Positions 10,501 through 13,786 of a stretch of 13,786 nt of DNA are shown here, one piece after another. This stretch comes from Streptomyces sp. WM6378. GTDB taxonomy: Bacteria; Actinomycetota; Actinomycetes; Streptomycetales; Streptomycetaceae. Numbering within the stretch: position 1 is the first letter of the stretch; each line of letters opens with the position of its first letter. Below the pieces are notes generated by a model. That model was not told the DNA's origin and ran no database searches. It saw only the letters and a program-made list of their open reading frames with translations. Location: NCBI RefSeq assembly GCF_001279695.1, contig NZ_LGDD01000038.1:1-13786 (forward strand), written 5' to 3'. The position numbers were made by a program, and so were the translations under genes.

Positions 10501-13500
10501 CTGGCGGAATTCGTCCAGGATCGGGTCCATCAGCGGGCAGTGGCCGGCGACCTGCACCGCCACCTGCCGCGTCTTGCGGCCCTCGGCGGCGAATGCCTCG
10601 GCGATGCGCTGTGTGGCGGGTCCGTCGCCGGCGACGACGACGGCCTGCGGTCCGTTGATCGCCGCGATCGAGACGCCGTCGACGAGCCGCGCGGTCGCCT
10701 CCTTCTCGCTAGCCTGGATCGCCACCATGATGGCGCCCTGGCCCTCAAGGGTGTTCATCAGCCGCCCGCGGGCGGCCGCCAAGGTGCAGCCGTCCTCCAG
10801 CGAGAGGACCCCGGCGACGTGCGCGGCGGCGATCTCTCCGAACGAGTGCCCGCCGACGAAGTCGGGGCGGACGCCCCAGGATTCGACGAGCCGGAACAGC
10901 GCCACCTGGATGGCGAACATGGCCGGCTGGGTGAACACGGTCCGGTCCAGCCGCTCGGCGTCGGTGAGCATCACCTCCCGCACCTCGTCGTCGAAGTGGG
11001 CCAGTACCGCGTCCAGTGCCTCGGCGAACACCGGGAACCGGTCGTACAGTTCGCGGCCCATCCCGACCCGCTGCCCGCCCTGGCCCGGGAAGAGCATCGC
11101 CAGCGAACGGTCCTCGGCCGTACCGCGCGCCACCTCGTCCCCGGTGTCCCCGGCCAGCAGCACCGCGCGGTGCTCGAACAGCGGCCGCCCGGTGGCCAGC
11201 GAGAAGCCCACATCGGCCGGCGCGAGTTCCGGCCGCTCACCGACCCAGTCCCGGAGCTGCCCGATCCCGTCGGCCAGCGCCTGGGGCGACCTGCCCGACA
11301 CCAGCCACGGGACGGCCTGCGGCTCGACGGGCCGGGTGTCCCGGTCCGGCCGCTCGGCGCTCTCCGGTGCCTGTTCGAGGATGGCGTGGGCGTTGGTGCC
11401 GCTCATGCCGAACGAGGAGACCGCGCCGCGGCGCGGGCGGCCGGTGTCCGGCCAGTCGGTCTGCTCCGTGAGGAGCTTGACGTCGCCCGCCGTCCAGTCG
11501 ACGTGCGAGGAGGGCGTGCCGATGTAGAGGGAGCGCGGCAGCACACCGTGCCGCAGCGACAGGACCATCTTGATGACGCCGGAGACGCCGGCCGCCGCCA
11601 TGGTGTGGCCGATGTTCGACTTGAGCGAGCCCAGCATCAGCGGCTGTCCCTCGGCCCGGTCCTGACCGTAGGTGGCGAGCAGCGCCTGGGCCTCGATCGG
11701 GTCGCCGAGCGAGGTGCCGGTGCCGTGCGCCTCGACGGCGTCCACGTCGCCCGTCGAGAGCCCGGCGTTCGTCAGGGCCTGGCGGATGACGTGCTGCTGG
11801 GACGGGCCGTTGGGGGCCGTCAGGCCGTTGGAGGCGCCGTCCTGGTTGACGGCCGAGCCGCGGACGACGGCGAGGATCTCGTGTCCGTTGCGGCGGGCGT
11901 CGGACAGCCGCTCCAGGACGAGTACGCCCACACCTTCGGCCCAGCTCGTACCGTCGGCGTCGTCGGAGAACGCCTTGCACCGGCCGTCCGACGCCAGCGC
12001 ACCCTGCCGGCTGAATCCGGCGATGCTCATAGGCGTGGACAGCAGCGTCACGCCGCCGGCCAGTGCCAGCGAGCACTCGCCGCTGCGCAGTGCGTGGGCC
12101 GCCAGGTGGAGCGAGACGAGCGAGGAGGAACACGCGGTGTCGACGGTGAGGGCCGGACCCTCCAGGCCGAACGTGTAGGAGAGCCGCCCGGAGAGGACGC
12201 TGCCGGCGAGCCCGGTGCTGGCGTGGGCCTCGACGTCCTCGCTGGAGTTCATCAGGATGCTGCCGTAGTCGGAGCCGCTGGTGCCGACGAAGACGCCGGT
12301 CTCGGTGCCCCGCAGGGATACCGGGTCGATGCCGGCCCGCTCGATGGCCTCCCAGGAGGTCTCCAGCATCAGCCGCTGCTGCGGGTCCATCGCCATGGCT
12401 TCGCGAGGGGAGATGCCGAAGAAGGGGGCGTCGAAGTCGCCGAGGTCGTCCAGGAATCCGCCCCTGGACGAGGAACTGCGGCCCTGGTCGCCCTCCGCCC
12501 CGCCGAGCAGGGTCTCCAGGTCCCAGCCGCGGTCCGTCGGGAAGGCGGAGATGCCGTCGCGCCCGTCGACGACGAGCCGCCACAGGTCCTCCGGGGACCG
12601 CACACCGCCGGGCAGCCGGCAGGCCATGCCGACGATGGCGACCGGATCGTCGGCGGACACCGTGCTGATCGCGGCGGGGGCGTGGGCCTCGTCGTGCTCG
12701 TCGAGGAGGACGGCGATGAGGTGGCCGGCGAGTGCGGTGGGGTTGGGGTAGTCGAAGACGAGGGTGGCGGGCAGCCGCAGGCCGGTGGCCGTGGAGAGCC
12801 GGTTGCGGAGTTCGACGGCGGTCAGCGAGTCGAAGCCCAGGTCGTGGAAGTCCCGCCGGATGTCGATCGCCTTGGCCGAGGCGTGCCCGAGCACGGCGGC
12901 GGCCTCGGTCCGTACGAGATCGACCGTGAAGGCGCTCCGCTCGTCCGGGGGCAGCTCCGTCAGTCGCCGGGTCAGTCGCAGGACCGCTTCGGTGCCGCCG
13001 GCGGAGACCGCTGCCGTACGGCGGGCGCCCTGCTCGCCGGAGTCCGCGAGGGTCAGCGTGGCGCCCAGCAGCGGGTGCTCCGCAGACCGAAGACCCGCAC
13101 CAGTCACATCCCCGACGAGCGCGGCAGGCCGGGGCCAGTACCGCTCGCGTTGGAAGGGATAGGTCGGCAGGTCCACCCGGTGGGCGCCGGTACCGGCGAA
13201 CCACGCGGCCCAGTCCACCGCCACACCCGTCACGTGCAACCGCGCCAACGCCGACAGCAGCGCCAACTCCTCGGGACGGTCCTTACGCAGCGCACTGACG
13301 AACACCGCAGCCTCGTCCGCGCCATGCTGCGCCATCGCCGTCAACACACCGTCCGGACCCAACTCCAAGAAGACCGAAGCTCCTTCGCCCTCCAGGGCAC
13401 GCACGCCGTCCGCGAACCGCACCGTCTCCCGCACATGCCGCACCCAGTAATCAGGCGAGCACACCAACTCCTCGGAGGCCAGTTCCCCAGTCACGTTCGA

Positions 13501-13786
13501 GACCATCGGAATCGCCGGCGCCTTGAACGACAGGCCCTCGGCCACCTTCCGGAAGTCCTCCAGCATCGGCTCAATCAACACCGAATGGAAAGCATGACTC
13601 ACCGACAGCCGCCGCGACTTGTGCCCCTCACCCGCCAGTTCCTCGGAAATCCGCAGAACCTGGGACTCCTCCCCCGCGATCACCACTGCCTCGGGCCCGT
13701 TGACCGCCGCGATCGACACCCCGTCGACCAACCGAGCCGCCACCACCTCCTCGGCCGCCTGCACGACTACCATCGCCCCACCCACC
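6670..13786 (-). CDS. Terminal modular type I PKS subunit with C-terminal thioesterase (5' end outside window)
   Basis: This subunit performs the last two chain extensions of a cis-AT polyketide and releases the product. 2371 codons are visible, ending in TAA at 6672-6670. Domain order, numbering the first visible codon as 1: AT second half (1-205), DH stub (236-250), ACP (281-362), KS (381-804), AT (896-1195), DH (1256-1520), KR (1535-1960), ACP (1978-2066), TE (2090-2371). The GTG at 13785 is an internal valine inside the AT motif GGAMV, so the real start lies beyond the right edge. The penultimate module has no KR, while the last has DH and KR but no ER. Unusual points are a VAGH specificity motif in the complete AT, Glu in place of the DH catalytic Asp, and a codon-usage break at the DH stub. 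The domain assignment is sure; product and substrates are inferred. Confidence 0.97.
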   Translation of the reverse strand, partial: VGGAMVVVQAAEEVVAARLVDGVSIAAVNGPEAVVIAGEESQVLRISEELAGEGHKSRRLSVSHAFHSVLIEPMLEDFRKVAEGLSFKAPAIPMVSNVTGELASEELVCSPDYWVRHVRETVRFADGVRALEGEGASVFLELGPDGVLTAMAQHGADEAAVFVSALRKDRPEELALLSALARLHVTGVAVDWAAWFAGTGAHRVDLPTYPFQRERYWPRPAALVGDVTGAGLRSAEHPLLGATLTLADSGEQGARRTAAVSAGGTEAVLRLTRRLTELPPDERSAFTVDLVRTEAAAVLGHASAKAIDIRRDFHDLGFDSLTAVELRNRLSTATGLRLPATLVFDYPNPTALAGHLIAVLLDEHDEAHAPAAISTVSADDPVAIVGMACRLPGGVRSPEDLWRLVVDGRDGISAFPTDRGWDLETLLGGAEGDQGRSSSSRGGFLDDLGDFDAPFFGISPREAMAMDPQQRLMLETSWEAIERAGIDPVSLRGTETGVFVGTSGSDYGSILMNSSEDVEAHASTGLAGSVLSGRLSYTFGLEGPALTVDTACSSSLVSLHLAAHALRSGECSLALAGGVTLLSTPMSIAGFSRQGALASDGRCKAFSDDADGTSWAEGVGVLVLERLSDARRNGHEILAVVRGSAVNQDGASNGLTAPNGPSQQHVIRQALTNAGLSTGDVDAVEAHGTGTSLGDPIEAQALLATYGQDRAEGQPLMLGSLKSNIGHTMAAAGVSGVIKMVLSLRHGVLPRSLYIGTPSSHVDWTAGDVKLLTEQTDWPDTGRPRRGAVSSFGMSGTNAHAILEQAPESAERPDRDTRPVEPQAVPWLVSGRSPQALADGIGQLRDWVGERPELAPADVGFSLATGRPLFEHRAVLLAGDTGDEVARGTAEDRSLAMLFPGQGGQRVGMGRELYDRFPVFAEALDAVLAHFDDEVREVMLTDAERLDRTVFTQPAMFAIQVALFRLVESWGVRPDFVGGHSFGEIAAAHVAGVLSLEDGCTLAAARGRLMNTLEGQGAIMVAIQASEKEATARLVDGVSIAAINGPQAVVVAGDGPATQRIAEAFAAEGRKTRQVAVQVAGHCPLMDPILDEFRQVAEGLTYQEPRIPLVSTVTGERASDDLMRCADYWVRNVREPVRFADAVRTLAAEDVSAFLELGLDGALTGMVPHNVDGTGGSVGAVVAVSALRKDRPEETALLTTLAQLHVAGVDADWARIFDGTGARHVDLPTYPFQRQRYWPKRRALAGDVTSAGLLPTEHPLLGAAVPLADGDGMLFTSRLSMETHPWLKDHVAGGTAVFPASGFVELAVRAGDQFGCDRVAELALDTPLALTDGTALVLQVWLGAPDDEGDRQIRFFSRPQATPDEPWTRHATGTLTTGEHTADFDASDWPPRDASDVDVDDYYDGTGFGAAFRGLQAAWVRGDDTFVEAELPDGLASDAPSFGLHPALLEAVLHGAAFSGAGDEERLSYAASWKDVSLHASGASAVRARITKTGADSVSVTAVDAAGEPVLSARHLTLRALAEAPKRAVRSQRDRLLRLEWIPAPRTEDVPDLRSTVLAPLGTASLADITGTPDLVVVPVPRAQGGFPAAVHELTTQALLLAQEWIADARFTTSQLVFLTRGAVDGGDLAGSALWGLVRSTIAEHPGRFVLADVEELDENGDGGDLAVLVEALPGLLPSGETQFVVRDKAVLMGRLAWLPTDAETRPSQWDPEGTVLITGGTGGLGIELARWLAANGTRHLLLVSRSGPKASGAGELTEELRELGALPTIVACDTADPDALAGLLAAIPAEHPLTAVVHLAGVLDDGVVTALTPERLTPVLRPKVDAAWHLHEATKDLGLAGFIMFSSVSGVLGAPGVANYASANAFLDGLVRHRAALGLPGQSLVWGHWDGGGMAESLNQATVARMRLNGMAPVSIKEGMELFDSARDYVEPVVMAVGLIPGARVPQGEIPPMFRGLVRHSRRTASNATSTSGTPATFAQQLLELPEGERVGHLVDLVRGEAALILGYASPAEIEPRRDFYELGLDSLTSIELRNRLATATGLQLPATLVFDTKTSADLGARLRSEFAAQPGLAGSASAGNLLLAGPEPDSLERLFLDAMDNGKFPEARLMLRALTGLRQTFENTAELEELPLPTALAEGPVEPRMICVSTPTANGGVHEYARFAAPFRGERHVCALPLVGFAAGERVPATVMTAVRTIAESALRASDGNPFILTGHSSGGTYAYAAAGLLEATWGIKPAAVVLLDSVSIRHDDEDEIDYDRLMHHNFRVDEESPVRMTNSRLSGMGRWMNLLSQLEVSHTTAPVLVVRATQETVALEAVAAAAAEDAKSKAFPTAEVRLVEADHFSMVRDDAPETARIVKEWLATLGEA
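7588..7854 (-). other. Acyl carrier protein domain, terminal module
   Basis: The ELGLDSL motif carries the phosphopantetheine Ser2028 (7704-7702), followed by SIELRNRL and LPATLVFD. It is the last carrier before the thioesterase. Confidence 0.93.
7906..9183 (-). other. Ketoreductase domain, terminal module, B-type
   Basis: A structural subdomain (about 1535-1705) is followed by the catalytic Rossmann half. The NADPH motif is TGGTGGLG at 1719-1726. Catalytic residues are Lys1824 in RPKVDA, the FSSVSG serine, Tyr1861 in NYASAN and the following Asn. L1804-D1805-D1806 is the LDD motif. Pro five residues and Asn one residue before Tyr1861 also fit B-type KRs. It should be active and set a B-type (commonly D-configured) hydroxyl. 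No ER lies between DH and KR. Confidence 0.93.
9226..10020 (-). other. Dehydratase domain, terminal module, catalytic Asp replaced by Glu
   Basis: This is a full-length double hot-dog DH. The first catalytic motif HxxxGxxxxP is intact (His1290, Gly1294, Pro1299). The usual GxxYGPxFRGL reads [11 protein letters not shown], so the Pro is lost. The second catalytic motif, normally HPALLDAxLH, reads [10 protein letters not shown], with Glu1450 (GAA at 9438-9436) in place of Asp. The fold looks kept, but activity may be reduced or absent, leaving a beta-hydroxy instead of an alpha,beta-alkene in the final extension. Confidence 0.9.
10201..11100 (-). other. Acyltransferase domain, terminal module, atypical VAGH specificity motif
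   Basis: The domain begins at LFPGQGGQR (898 onward). The nucleophile Ser981 is in GHSFGE. Framework motifs ([25 protein letters not shown]) resemble malonyl-type ATs. However, the specificity tetrad at residues 1079-1082 (10540-10551) is VAGH, neither HAFH (malonyl) nor YASH (methylmalonyl). From general knowledge, xAGH tetrads occur in ATs for ethylmalonyl or other larger extenders. That this one selects such a unit is an inference. Confidence 0.92.
11374..12645 (-). other. Ketosynthase domain, terminal module
   Basis: This is a full-length KS of about 424 residues starting at [14 protein letters not shown]. The active-site Cys552 sits in DTACSSS. His687 lies in EAHGTGT, and Lys722 and His727 in LKSNIGHT. 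All catalytic residues are present, so it should accept the beta-keto chain from the upstream ACP and carry out the final condensation. Confidence 0.95.
12700..12945 (-). other. Acyl carrier protein domain, penultimate module
   Basis: The phosphopantetheine attachment motif DLGFDSL has Ser320 (12828-12826), followed by the usual helix wording AVELRNRL and [10 protein letters not shown]. The domain holds the chain for the following KS in the same protein. With no KR upstream, the bound intermediate should keep its beta-ketone. Confidence 0.93.
13036..13080 (-). other. Dehydratase N-terminal stub (vestigial DH)
   Basis: Residues 236-242 read EHPLLGA, the conserved first strand of PKS DH domains, preceded by a linker GDVTGAGL. 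About 15 residues later the sequence runs into the linker before the ACP. The HxxxGxxxxP hot-dog motif, the second DH half and any KR are all missing. The same linker and motif ([15 protein letters not shown]) precede the full DH of the next module at residues 1246-1263. This supports a module that lost a reductive loop, or an AT transplanted with its DH-side linker. Confidence 0.8.
13171..13786 (-). other. Acyltransferase domain, C-terminal part, penultimate module
   Basis: The visible part begins just after the active-site Ser region, which lies outside the window. The specificity motif HAFH is at residues 64-67 (13585-13596), the classic signature of malonyl-CoA-selecting ATs. The domain continues to the conserved [12 protein letters not shown] at residues 206-217. 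Codons here end mostly in G or T, with several TTG leucines, unlike the rest of the gene. Confidence 0.92.

Noticed and set aside
13783..13785. GTG at the right edge as start codon of the TE-bearing gene
   Set aside because: It encodes an internal valine just before the conserved AT motif GGAMV; the upstream half of the AT and at least a KS must precede it.
6670..13786. Enoylreductase in the terminal module
   Set aside because: The stretch between DH and KR matches only the KR structural subdomain; no NADPH-binding ER motif is present.

Overview
The window is an internal slice of a type I modular polyketide synthase (PKS) cluster from a high-GC actinomycete, most likely Streptomyces or a close relative. 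This rests on the very GC-rich third codon positions, the cis-AT module architecture, and the wording of the KS, AT, KR, ACP and docking motifs. Everything that can be supported as coding lies on the minus strand, so transcription runs from right to left.

Layout in transcription order. (1) 13786 to 6670 is the 3' part of a PKS gene whose start lies beyond the right edge. It encodes the second half of a malonyl-type AT, a stub of a dehydratase (DH), an ACP, a complete terminal module KS-AT-DH-KR-ACP, and a C-terminal type I thioesterase (TE) that should release the finished chain. (2) 6471 to 6669 is a 199-bp spacer with a perfect 12-bp inverted repeat, probably a terminator. (3) 6470 to 1 is the 5' part of a second PKS gene. 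It opens with an N-terminal docking helix and encodes module KS-AT-KR-ACP, then KS and the start of an AT cut by the left edge. No stop or frameshift was found in this frame.

How they work together. Both proteins belong to one assembly line or to two neighbouring ones. The docking helix of the second protein means it accepts a chain from another PKS subunit. It is neither a loading subunit nor directly downstream of the TE protein, so gene order here does not follow biosynthetic order. Read by domain, the TE protein's penultimate module leaves a beta-ketone (no KR). Its last module adds a unit chosen by an AT with an unusual VAGH motif, reduces the beta-carbon with a B-type KR, and carries a DH whose catalytic Asp is replaced by Glu. 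The left-hand protein adds at least one malonyl-derived unit with a B-type hydroxyl.

The features most worth a second look are the VAGH acyltransferase, the Asp-to-Glu dehydratase, the DH stub in a module without a reductive loop, and abrupt codon-usage changes exactly at domain borders. These changes suggest AT regions exchanged by recombination. The product cannot be named from this slice, and no entirely new kind of system is visible.
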